A DNA stretch of 64,000 nucleotides from Cyathus striatus (Eukaryota; Basidiomycota; Agaricomycetes; Agaricales; Nidulariaceae). A program made the position numbers and the translations under genes. The notes beneath the pieces are model-generated. The model worked only from the letters and a program-made list of their open reading frames with translations. It searched no databases and was not told the DNA's origin. The first letter of the stretch is position 1. Every line of letters begins with the position of its first letter. The stretch lies in the NCBI GenBank assembly GCA_025738555.1, contig JAOVFP010000004.1, positions 4,774,001 through 4,838,000 on the forward strand, in the 5' to 3' direction. Positions 1 to 10,349 of this stretch are shown here, in pieces.

Positions 1-688
1 GAACCTCTCAGGATAGGCCTTGTTCATAAGCATACGGTCGCCATGCACAATAGTGATATTCTTGTTCTGTTACGCTGTTCAGCAAGATATAGAGCTTCAA
101 TGAAAAAAATAAACTAACAGGCCATATATCTTTAATTTCTCCAGCAAACTCTAAAGATATTGTCAACATAATTTAGCAGACCAAGAAAGACAACGTACCT
201 ATTGAAACAGCCCCTCCTCCAACAAAAACAATGTCGTTAGCCTCCTTGAACGCAGCCCTGTTTTCGGCAATATACGCTGACAGCTTCTCCTTCTCGTCCG
301 GGAAGCCCAATGGTCCTCCCCACTTCGAGCCCGGTGCCAAAATCAGAATTTCAAATCCGATTTTCTCTCCATTGGAAAGATGCACTTGTCCCCCTCTTAT
401 TCCGGCCTGCTTCTCAATTGCAGTAACTTTCCCTTGTACAAAAGTACCCTTGTTACCAAAGAATACTTTGTCCAGAGGGAAAAATATTTTTTGCTCGAGA
501 TTGTCTGCGTCCGAAACAAGCAGTCGTGCAGTAGCAGGGTAGTATATTTGATGAGGGCGGGCATCGATGAGTATGAGGTGGTACTTGGAAGCGTCTAACA
601 CTTTGGAAAGCGTATGCGCCGCATAGGCGCCACTACCGCCTCCTAAGATGACTACGTTCTTCCTACCGTCGTTCAGTTTTTCGACCAT
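1..688 (-). CDS. AIFM2/FSP1-like FAD-dependent oxidoreductase (5' part; cut by window edge)
   Basis: Three exons are readable: 199-688, 119-150 and 1-66 (continuing off the window), with GT-AG introns 151-198 and 67-118. The start at 688 is chosen over an in-frame ATG at 736 because it directly precedes the conserved N-terminus. The protein opens with a Rossmann dinucleotide fold (VVILGGGSGAYAA), then 'LAPGSKWGG' and a second nucleotide-binding stretch (DIVFVGGGAVSIEFAGEIKD) that is completed only by splicing exon 1 to exon 2. This order is typical of the AIFM2/AMID/FSP1 branch of pyridine nucleotide-disulphide oxidoreductases, which oxidise NAD(P)H and reduce quinones. The C-terminal half lies outside the window. 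Family assignment is firm; the substrate is inferred only. Confidence 0.85.
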
Positions 689-2574
689 TGCAATCAGGAG
701 AAGGTGGGTGAGGTTGGGCTGGGTTAGATAGTCCAACGGATCTGCCTTGACCTTTTATGTGTCCATTTATAGGCGCTTGTATCAAACTGTTAGGGTCGGT
801 TAAGTGAGATTGTGTGCCTGTTTGTAATTTTGTTTAACGTAGCTTCTAATAGTGACATAGTAAGCAGATATACAATCATAACTGTTATGTATAACAAATG
901 CGGCCTGCGCTGCCTCAGGAATCTTAGTAACTCGGTATCTAACGATAAAGCCATGTTCAGATTATCGATCTAAAACGTAAAGTGCCACCTCATATATCAT
1001 ACCTTTAGTGTGTTGTGTACAGTCTCAATACAGCCCTATCGACACTTTTCATTGTTTCAAGCCTCGAGAACCTACAGCCAGCTTTCTTAGAAACTAATAC
1101 TTTGCTGCTTAACTTACGTAGTGCGAGCCCTAAATCCGAAATAACCGGAAATTAGCGCAGCAACTTCGTATTATTGAAAATGAAATGCGCTCGGGCGCGT
1201 GATTGATATACTTCTACTTATGCGTCAAAGTGGTTGATTTCCGATAGAGAGCAGAGCTATTTATGACTCGAGTTACATGTACATATGTATGATTTGAAAT
1301 TTGTGTTTCGCAGAGTGATAATGGATCTCAACATGCTTTCCCCCAAGCAGTTTACGTTCAAGTTCAAATTTCCTGAGGTTAGATATACAGTCGTGGATGA
1401 TAAAAAGGAGTAGACGAAGAAATATTGAACGTATGGCTCTGCAGGAAAGGTAAGTGTTTGCAAAGTGCCACCTTTGCTACGACGCCTTATCTACATCTGC
1501 ATCTTGTTTAGTGCAAAGCTTAGATATGGGCTTCTGAAATTCTCGAGTCAGCGTTCTCGGGTTCCGGACGCATTGTCAAATTTAAAGAGCACGTTTGAAT
1601 CGAAATAACTAATATATTTATGTAACTTTCGGAATGTCAGATGCACTCCGGCAGGCGTCGGTTGGAAAACTCGAAGTACACCGTCAGGGTAAATTGGAGA
1701 GGCGATGATGATCCAGGCTATTTCAAGTAACGATTTCACGAACCTATCTTGTTTTCACAATGTTTTATATGATTGGATGGTAGAAAGTTCCATGACCATC
1801 GTCTATCGATCAACGGGGGATTGGGCTTGGTTATCGAGTGGGATGTGTCCAGCTGCCTGCAGGGTAGTTTAAAAGTTGTTGGGACAATCCAAACACAAAA
1901 GTTGGATCTTTGGCTTTGTCGAGAAACTCTCGTTCGATCTACCGATATCTACGGCTATTCCAAATAGATGAGGAGAAAACGCACTCATATGTATGCGTCT
2001 GATTTGAGTACCATGCTCCGTGATGCAAAGGCGTAAAATCACCATTTTATACCCCCTAAAACCTGTCATGGCATAGACGGCTTCGTGAGCGCTAAAACAA
2101 GTAACACTGCATGGAATAAAAAGTATTGGATTTATCCCAGTGAGTACACGCGGTAGAAGGTTGAGTGGGAAGTCTGCCCTCGTAACCAGTTCAGCACCGC
2201 GCCTTTATGCCATCTAGATTCTGCATGGTTAACCGAAGTGAAGGTTTGAAGTGGCAGAAAAGCACGTAGAGCAGAGGATAAAAAAAACAGTTGTGAGTTC
2301 ATGGTACTGCTAGATAGGCGTGTGAAAGCTGAGATGAGTCACTTGCTCTGCGACATGGGTCAACTTCACGTAACCAGTTTGTCACGACGCCTTATTAAAA
2401 TTTCACGTTTGCATCTTATTTGTACAAAGGAAATTTCTGACCATGCAATGATGCATCACTCTGCGTTCGGTGGTTGAGTAGATCCAATCAAAATACAGAT
2501 GCTTACCGAGCATCCCATATAACACTACACGCGTGCCTGCCTATAGCCTTTGTTTCGTTTGTGTGAAGTATCAG
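689..2574. other. Intergenic, no supported gene; decayed repeat copy
   Basis: No open frame here has credible splice partners or a recognisable domain. From about 1440 to 2260 lies a decayed copy of a dispersed repeat also seen near 4110-4570, 4920-5620 and 9040-9730. They share 'tctacatctgcatcttgttt' and 'gtgagcgctaaaa' blocks. Confidence 0.6.
1440..2260. repeat. Dispersed repeat family R, copy a
   Basis: Shares ordered blocks with the other R copies: 'ccacctttgctacgacgcc', 'tctacatctgcatcttgttt', 'attctcgagtca', 'gtgagcgctaaaa' and the closing 'gtgaaggtttgaag'. No long ORF or terminal repeat is visible. It may be a relic of a mobile element or of a duplicated non-coding segment. Boundaries are approximate. 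Confidence 0.55.
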
Positions 2575-3621
2575 GCCCAGTGAAAAATGGATGTATTGGA
2601 ATCGAGTGGGAATCAAGTGGAAATCAAGTGTAAGCGAGCGGAATCGAGCTAGATCGAGAAAATCATAAAAAATTGATTTCCTTTACAATTTGACCATATA
2701 CTCGTTTATACTCGATTTGAATTGAGTCTGGTCGAGTGCAATTGATTTTGTATTTATTACAGTGTTATGGTGTTCCTTGACACACCTGATGGAAAGTAAC
2801 AATTATGAAATATGTACAAGATATTTTTTAAAACAAAGTTAATAAACATAATTTAGAATATATTAGGACTGCAAATACGAACTTTCGAGGTAGAATTATA
2901 TGTGCAAACGTATATACGGAGCTGAATGCTGAGGGGATCACTTTTCAGCCAAAAACACGACTTGACACAGTAATGTCACGGGTGTCACAACAGTTCACAC
3001 CCGCGAGTTTGGGTGGGTCAAGAGTGTGTGATGAATAAGTGTCACACGCTGAAACCATCAAAGTTGCTACTTTATCACTATTTCAATTTTTATGATCGCG
3101 TTTCATTCTTGAGTGGGCTAAATATTTGGGGAGATGTCGGAAGTTGCTGTACATATATACATAAATTTTTGTAAGAATGTACACATGGCAGAAAACTCAA
3201 AATTTAAGTTGGAAAACTGTGACATGATGGGGTTTTCATCTAAAATTGTAGTAATCCTAGCCTATATCCTCTTCCAGGTCATTTTATACTTTCCAAAATA
3301 TTTACCAATGATAAGATATGTATGAGAATATGTATACAAAATATCTAAGCAATACGACGAAGTGGTGAGGCTGGAAGATGAAAGGAGTCCAGGTGTGTCA
3401 AGGAATGCTAGTGTGTCAAGGAACGCCATAATACTGTAATAAATACAAAATCAATTGCACTCGACCAGACTCAATTCAAATCGAGTATAAACGAGTATAT
3501 GGTCAAATTGTAAAGGAAATCAATTTTTTATGATTTTCTCGATCTAGCTCGATTCCGCTCGCTTACACTTGATTTCCACTTGATTCCCACTCGATTCCAA
3601 TACATCCATTTTTCACTGGGC
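2575..3621. mobile_element. Non-autonomous DNA element with 211-bp terminal inverted repeats
   Basis: The left end (2575-2785) and right end (3411-3621) are near-perfect reverse complements of equal length, starting gcccagtgaaaaatgg and ending ccatttttcactgggc. The arms are rich in short 'gaatcgagt / tcgattc' motifs. The 625-bp interior has no transposase-like ORF. The direct flanks (…gtatcag / ataagg…) show no clean target-site duplication, so the superfamily is not assigned. It is most simply a MITE-like or foldback element mobilised in trans. Confidence 0.8.
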
Positions 3622-4109
3622 ATAAGGATCCATGTGCATGATGATTGAATCAATGAGTTGAGAGAAAGAAACAGGTGACACCATGGACAGCTGCCGTTGT
3701 TACTATTTACAACGCGACACTTTCGCCACCGTCCCGTTTATAGCCTTTAATTTGTTCGTGTAAAGTATACGAGTTCATTGCGCTTCGACCAGAGATTCGA
3801 AGTAAACGAGGAATAGTTGTAGTCCATCTTCCTTTTGGTAGCATATTTCATCGGAGGTTAAAAATATGCTTGTAGACGGTAAGAAAATAGCTAAAGCTGA
3901 AAGGAGTAGGAATTAATGGTTGCGCAGGGAACCTTTGGTCCATGTCTGCAACCTACCAGCTTCGCCACGAAGCCCGTGTATATGATAAACTTGTGCTTTG
4001 GAAAGACTTTCCACCCAAGCAGTCTATGTTCATGTTGCATGAGATTAGATGTACAGTTGTAGATGATTAAGAAAAAGAAGATCACGCAGGAATTTTTTAA
4101 TATGGCTCC

Positions 4110-4570
4110 GTAGGAAAGGTAAGTGTTTTCAAAGTACCACCTTTGCTACGACGGTTTGTCTACATCTGCATCTTGTTTGATGTAAAGGATAGAGAGCGTC
4201 CAAAATTCTGGACACTATTGTCTTCCAGCCCAGTTTCAAACACATTGTCATTGATTATACTTAAAAGAACGTGTTTGAAATGAGATCACAAACTTTCGGA
4301 ATTCCAGACTCAATCCAGCAGACACTGGTTGTAAAAAGTTCGAAGTATCATAATAAACGGGAAAGACTATAGTGGGCTGTTCCAAGTAACGGCTTCGCCA
4401 ACCTATCTTGTTTGTACAAAGGAGGAGGATTTGATATTGCTGAAAAGCTGCACCATCCGTATGAAGCATACATGCAGGTTGGACAGTAACGGGTTGTATA
4501 TGAATACAATGAATCAACATAGGATTGGGCCTGGGCCTGATCCTCGAGAAAGGAAGAGACATCCAGCAGG
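4110..4570. repeat. Dispersed repeat family R, copy b (partial)
   Basis: Contains 'ccacctttgctacgacg', 'tctacatctgcatcttgttt' and 'aacctatcttgttt…caaagga' in the same order as the other copies, but lacks the 3' block around 'gtgagcgctaaaa'. Confidence 0.5.
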
Positions 4571-4919
4571 GTAGTTGAAAAGTATTTTGGATAAATCATA
4601 ATACAATCACAAAAGTTTGTATTATTTATAGACAGTAAAAAAACCATTTTGTGCAGAAATCATTGACTGCGCAGGGAACCTTCGGTCCGGTTTTGCAACG
4701 CACCAGCTTCGCCACGACGCCTTGTATATGATCTTTGCTTTATCTGTGCAAAGGGTTGGTTTCGAGTTGTGCAGTTTGCAAAGTGATAGTCGATAATGGG
4801 GTGGTAGGACGCGGTTATCTTTCAGTAATCCATGTTCAAGTTACCTAAGGTTAGAAGTACGGTTGTAGATGATAAAAAGGAGTGGACTCTGAAAAGGGCC
4901 TTTCGCAACTACATATAAT

Positions 4920-5620
4920 GGCGGCAAGTGTTTGCAAAGGACCACCTTTGCCACCACGCCCTTGTGACCTGTCTACATCTGCATCATGTTTGGTGCAAAT
5001 GATAGAGAGCGTCCGAAATTCTCGAGTCATCGTCCTCTGATTTCGATCTGGTTCTCAGACTTCATATAAAAATGCATTTGGAATTTCAGAGGCGCTGCAG
5101 CAGAAATAATCAGTTGAAAAAAATCAAAGTACGGGACATACACAATAGGAAAGGCAGTGGTGATCCAGATTATTCCGAGTAACAGCTTCACCAACCTATC
5201 TTGTTTTCACAAAGGAACAGAATTTGATATTGAAACACTTCACCGTCAGTACGGGATAAACAGAGGACTGGGCTAGGTCCTCGAATGGGAAGAGACGTCC
5301 AGCACCAATCCAGCACAATCCAGCATCCTATAAGTTCGAGTACCATGCATGTATTGAAGGCGTGCGATTGTACCCGCTAAAACCTGTCATAACATAGACG
5401 ATTCCGTGAGCGCTAAAATAATTAATGCTGCATTGAATAAAAGGTATACATTCCCAGGATTTGTATTTGATAGCTATTTCACCGCGGAAAGTTGAGTGGG
5501 AGCGCAGGCAAGTCAGCACTCGTAACCAATTCAGCACCACGCCTTGATGACATCTATTACAATAATTACGTGAAAACTTGATTTCGCGTAAGTAACAGAG
5601 GTGAAGGAATTTGAAGCAGT
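4920..5620. repeat. Dispersed repeat family R, copy c
   Basis: The fullest match to copy d (9040-9730). The blocks 'cgagtcatcgtcctc', 'cagcagaaataatcagttga', 'ccaacctatcttg', 'gtgagcgctaaaata' and 'gccttg…tgacatctat' run in order over about 700 bp. No coding capacity is seen. Confidence 0.6.
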
Positions 5621-6779
5621 ACTATCGCCAATCACATGTTCGGGTTGATCACTGGTTCGTGTTGGGCAAATATCTCACTTTTATTGAGCTTATCTGGCTT
5701 CAAAAATTCAAATCTGTCATCTAACTATGCTATAATACATGAATATCACTTTTTTTATGGAGAATCGCTCAAAATTCAAATGTATGTTTTTGGAAGGATG
5801 TCACGCTGACCGTATATCGGCATAGAGAATTCTGAACTTTTTGATCGTTTTGATCGGGTTGGTTGATGGACACGCCCCATGTAAGTCCCATTAAGCGGGC
5901 AGCTGCTCGTTTATTGTTCTTGGTGTGTTAACGCTGACAACACTTTAAGATCTGCGTTGTGTTTGTTATGGGGTTTAATTTCAGTCCTCAGTGTCTCCTA
6001 TGGCTGGTCCCAGGAGTAAGAGCCGTGCGTACAACAATCCAGATTAATACTTCCAGCAACTACAAACCTCATAACTTACGTGTTCATATTAATGCATATT
6101 TTAAATACTTGACATGTAAAGTACCTTACTCATGTATATAATCATACAGTACATAACTATCAAATGTAATTTGTACTTCGTTTCTGACAATCTGACCGGT
6201 AATGAGTAGCCGCTTGGCTGCGCGAAGCTCGACTAAGGAACCTGCCAAATGCCATCAACACGATCAATGGAGTTTGATTCAACTTTGAATTTTACCAATA
6301 GTCACACCTGGTCACACTGTAACAACACGAACCAGTGATCAACCCGAACATGTGATTGGCGATAGTAGCAGCAAAGTGCGCTGAGTAGAGGATAAAAAAA
6401 ACTTTGCATCCGCCATTATAGGCGTGTGCGGCACTTGCTTTGGACACGTGAGTAACCAGTTCACCACGACGCCTTATTAGAATTCATGTTTGCATGTTGT
6501 TTGTACGAACGAGCTTTCAAACCATCCATCGCTCTTTCGCCTCCTCCCTCATATGATCTATGGTACCACCTCAACCGCCGAACGCGTCACCAAATGCAAT
6601 CCTTGCGTCCCCGAACCTGTAAAGGCAACATACAAATGCTTATCGAGCATCCCGTAAAACACTACACTCGTGCCTATACTCTCATGACCAAGCAACGAAC
6701 TTACGAAGCAAGTGCAACATCGCCGATGATGATCGCGCAACAGGGCTCTATTTTGATATCACCTTTCTCGCGATGTCTC

Positions 6780-6787
6780 TATATAAA
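6780..6787 (+). promoter_or_regulatory. TATA box of SDR1
   Basis: TATATAAA lies 46 bp upstream of the SDR1 ATG at 6833 and is kept at the same spacing in SDR2. Confidence 0.6.
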
Positions 6788-6832
6788 GAGCCCACCTTCA
6801 GTACATGAGGAGCATTCTAATCTATCAGCAAC

Positions 6833-8115
6833 ATGTCCACTCAAGCAGTTAAGAACGTTCTCGTCGTTGTCGGTGCGTTTGTGCTTGCTCTGCCTCTACG
6901 TGGGCCTGTGCTGAAGGGGGAATTATAGGCTTAGGAAACGGTACAGGAACGGGTGGTTCGACTGCGTATGTCGCTACCTTCTTCCTCTCACTCCAAGGTT
7001 CTAACTACCCCACAGCCGGTTGTTCGCCAAGAAGGGGTACAGCGTAGCCCTCATCGCACGCGGCGCCGACCACGTCAAGAAGCTCGCAGAGGAAATCAAC
7101 GCGTCCGGCGGCGAGGTTCGTTCCCCCACTCCTCTCTCTCCCTCTTCCTCTTACCTACCCTCTTCTCACCTAACAGGCCGCACCATTCCCAATCGACGCA
7201 TACACCCATGAAACATTCTCCACCGCGTGGAGTGCCATTCGCAACCGCTTCCCCAAGCCCCAATACGTGATCAATGCAGCTTTATACAATGCCTCCCACG
7301 GCGTGTGGAAACCTTTCTTGGACGTCAAGCCTGAAGATATCGAAGCTGCATTGAACGTTAGCGTCGTGGGCGCGTTTGCGTTTTCGAAGGAGGTGATTCA
7401 GGAGTTTAAGGGGAATGGCATTGGTATGTTGCCATGTTTGGTTTTATGATAGGGAGGAAAGGATACTGAGTTCCGATGGGATGTAGATGAGAGTGGGAAG
7501 AGGGGAACTTTAGTGTTCACTGGCGCCACGGCGAGCTTGAGAGGCAATGTTACTACTAGTGCTTTTGCTGCGGGTAAGTTTGGTACTCGGGCGCTGTCTC
7601 AGAGTTTGGCGAAGGAGTTCGGAAAGCAGAATATCCACGTACGTCTATTCTTTCCTACTCATTTCCGCATTTCGCGTACCGACGCTCATTACGATTGTAG
7701 GTTGCTCACGTACGTCCTCATCATTCCTCCCCTCTATCTACTAACCATGTCCTTACATCAAGGCTATCATTGACGGCTGTACGCTCGCTTTTATCCTTCC
7801 CCCCTCACGTTCGTTCTGACACCATACTTGTAGCTATCTTAACTGACCGGAGCAAAAACCGTGGCCCAGAATGGGAAAAGAACGAAGATGTCAGGTTGAA
7901 CGCTGACAGTATCGCCAGTGTACGTTCCTTCTCTCTTAATCCATGAATTAAGTGTTAATATAACGTGGGGGATAGTCGTACTTGTACCTCGTGAACCAGG
8001 ATAGGAGCGCATGGACTTGGGAATTGGACCGTAAGCCGTTTTTGGTGTTCCGTTCGATTGTGGGAGGGTGCTAATGTTTAATTTTGTAGTTCGTCCCGCT
8101 CATGAGAAGTGGTAA
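6833..8115 (+). CDS. Short-chain dehydrogenase/reductase SDR1 (10 exons, 255 aa)
   Basis: Exons: 6833-6872, 6929-6965, 7016-7115, 7177-7423, 7487-7638, 7701-7709, 7763-7778, 7834-7919, 7976-8030 and 8090-8115. All junctions are GT-AG and the phases add up to 768 nt. The N-terminus is a Gly-rich Rossmann motif (VVVGLGNGTGTGGSTA) for NAD(P)(H). The core carries NAALYNAS and the active-site region TGATASLRG…SAFAAGKFG. Where classical SDRs have YxxxK, this protein has FAAGK, so the usual catalytic Tyr is Phe. The C-terminus is LRPAHEKW. Exon 6 is only 9 nt (Val-Ala-His). Length fits the roughly 250-aa SDR fold. The substrate is unknown; the nearby P450s suggest a shared oxidative pathway, but that is inference. 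Confidence 0.9.
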
Positions 8116-10004
8116 ACGCTTTGCGATGTATAGTACATCGAATTGAAGAATGTGTTGTTTGAGTTTGTGTAGCGAATAGCGAATATGTTTTCTTTGTACT
8201 GTTGGAATTGTTGCGCTGTTTTACTTCAATGGCGTTTATGGATTATCAAGTAATAAAAATACGTTTGCCACCATCAACTGATTGTTAGAAGAAAGCGCTG
8301 TTCTGAATGCCACCTACGTAGTACATCATATAACGTGGCTGCTATTAGACCAACGCGCTCTGTATGTTGTTTATTAAATAGGTTAACTCGTTGGTGTACG
8401 TTCGACTGTTTCTGCCATCGAATTTATCACTTATTATGAATGCATTCAAAAATAATTATTGGACACGAAAAGACATCGCCGATATTGCCTTGTCTAGTGT
8501 GAACTAAACCAAGCCCATAGTTTCTTCACGCATGAGGAAGGCGAATACTGCTGGGCTAGTAGGCCTTGGAGTCCTTTTGCTACTGGAGCAAATTTATAGA
8601 CATCATTTGGTAAATGGCTCGGGTAGTTGAAGGATTTCGGTGATATACATACTGCAGAAGAATGTAGACAAAAACACACTCGGAGAACTGGATTTTTTAA
8701 AGGACTTATCAGGTAGGAGCGCAACCTAAGAGTAGTAGACTCCTAGAGTTACTACTACACCAATAGGCCCGGTGGAATTCGTTCATCCGTGAGTAACTTA
8801 TTGAAATCTACCTGCAAGAGATTCAAAATCGAGAGTGTATTTATCGGGTTTGTATGGAAATTAAAGAGGTATTTCGACTGTCAAGTTCAATATTGCATGG
8901 ATAATTTTAACATAGCAAACTTCGGACAAATATATCCAGCTATATATGTAGGCAAACAACAATACTCATTTCCAAGGAACCTATGCTTATACCATTATGG
9001 AACCGGAAAATAATCATTCATCAAGAGTGCAACATACCTTTGCCATAAAGCCGTTGTGACTTGTCTACATCTGTATCTTGTTTGATGCAAATGATAGGGG
9101 GCGTCCGATATTCTCGAGTCATCGTCCTCCAATTTCGATTGTGTTCTCAGATTTCACATAAAAACGCGTTTGAAATGAAATTCTATAGACTTTGGAATTT
9201 CAGATGTGCTACAGCAGAAATAATCAGTTGAAAAAATCGAAATACATTTAGAGGCGACGTATTGAAGTTGGAGAGGCGATGATGATCTAGACTGTTCCAA
9301 CTTCCAAGTAACGGCTTTACCAACCTATCTTGCTTTCACAAAGGAGCAGGCCCAGGGTTTGATATTGAAAAGCTCCACCGTAAGTACGAAGCATACACAT
9401 AGGTTTGACAGACACAGTAAAGTCCTATGGTCATTGTCCATGGATAGACAGAGAATCGGGGAGCACCACACCACAAGCAAAGGCGTACTGGCAATCATCG
9501 TTTGTACCCTCTAAAACCAGTCATGAAATAGACGACTCTGTGAGCGCTAAAATAAGTAATGCTACATGGAATAAAAAGTATGCATTGCCAGTATTTGACA
9601 GCTATTCCAACACGCCGTGGAAGGTTGAGTGGGTGTCGTAATAACTAATTCAGCACCAAGCCTTGGTGACATCTATACTTACATGCAAAATTAATTTCGC
9701 GTGGGTAACCGTGGTGAAAGTTTGAAGCAGCAGGCTAGCAGCAGTAAAGTACGCTGTATTTCGTGTAGAGGAGCCTCGGTCAAAGTTGAGCTGCAACTTT
9801 TGCAGCTGCAGCTGCAGGTGGCTGTGTGCTGCCTAAAGCGGTCGACGCGCCTGATTTTTGAGACTCCGATTGTGATCCACTGTGACACCCTCTGGAAATG
9901 GACCATTCTTTCAAGATTTCCCGCCATAATTACAAGTGACCTCCTTCTAAGTTTACATGCGAATAACACTTGTATTCCTATTCTAATCGTGGAGTGCCTT
10001 CATC
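8116..10004. other. 3' flank of duplicated block, then repeat R copy d; no gene
   Basis: 8116-9040 is the non-coding tail of the SDR duplication block. About 9040-9730 is R-family copy d. The ORFs on both strands around 9690-10110 have no recognisable motif and partly overlap sequence shared with the P450-5 upstream region. Confidence 0.55.
9040..9730. repeat. Dispersed repeat family R, copy d
   Basis: Aligns in order with copy c at 4920-5620, including 'cagcagaaataatcagttga' and 'gtgagcgctaaaataa', and ends with 'gtgaaagtttgaagcag'. It abuts the SDR1 block on its 3' side. Confidence 0.6.
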
Positions 10005-10170
10005 ATGCTCTTGCTATATTTACTGAACTCGACTCCATGCTTCCCACAGTTCCAGAATCTCGTGTCTTTGACTACGTCTACTACGGTCTCAAGCACATAG
10101 ATATCCACTGACTAACCCCCAGTATGTCATTTGAAACTATTTCAGGATATAACTCGCATACAAATATTGA

Positions 10171-10182
10171 ATCAGCTGAGAC
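10171..10182. promoter_or_regulatory. Shared promoter motif ATCAGCTGAGAC (P450-1)
   Basis: Contains the palindromic E-box CAGCTG, 168 bp upstream of the P450-1 ATG. The same 12-mer in the same orientation relative to the gene is found upstream of P450-5 (170 bp) and P450-6 (147 bp). Nine bases of it are found upstream of P450-2. A regulatory role is inferred. Confidence 0.35.
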
Positions 10183-10314
10183 ATGGGTGCATGAAGGTTC
10201 TGAATAGACCCTCCACAGGATCTTACGTCACGGTTATGCTTCTTCGCACATGTACAATTGCTAAGCTGAACATTTTCTCCCATTAGAGATTCTGACTCCT
10301 AACATAACTGGCGC

Positions 10315-10321
10315 TATAAAA
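10315..10321 (+). promoter_or_regulatory. TATA box of P450-1
   Basis: TATAAAA lies 29 bp before the ATG at 10350. It is conserved in the inverted copy upstream of P450-5. Confidence 0.6.
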
Positions 10322-10349
10322 GGGGACCACAAGTATATCATTTGTAGTT

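Larger units (their letters stand above)
3622..6423. other. Intergenic, repeat-rich, no supported gene
   Basis: Holds two R-family repeat copies (about 4110-4570 and 4920-5620) and otherwise unassigned sequence. Open frames are short and lack splice-supported continuation or recognisable motifs. Confidence 0.55.
6424..9040 (+). repeat. Segmental duplication block, copy 1 (contains SDR1)
   Basis: The whole block, including about 400 bp of 5' sequence and about 900 bp of 3' sequence beyond the gene, is homologous to 12655-15483. Non-coding parts align nearly base for base, for example 'ggaaccggaaaataat' at the 3' edge, so the duplication was genomic and not retro-mediated. The introns are retained in both copies. 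A third, decayed copy lies near 25380-27530. Confidence 0.8.

Noticed and set aside
2575..3621. LTR retrotransposon
   Set aside because: The terminal repeats are inverted, not direct, and there is no polymerase or integrase ORF.
9691..10111. Open frames of 92 and 136 codons on opposite strands upstream of P450-1
   Set aside because: They overlap the duplicated promoter region; the inverted copy at 56.3 kb does not preserve them.
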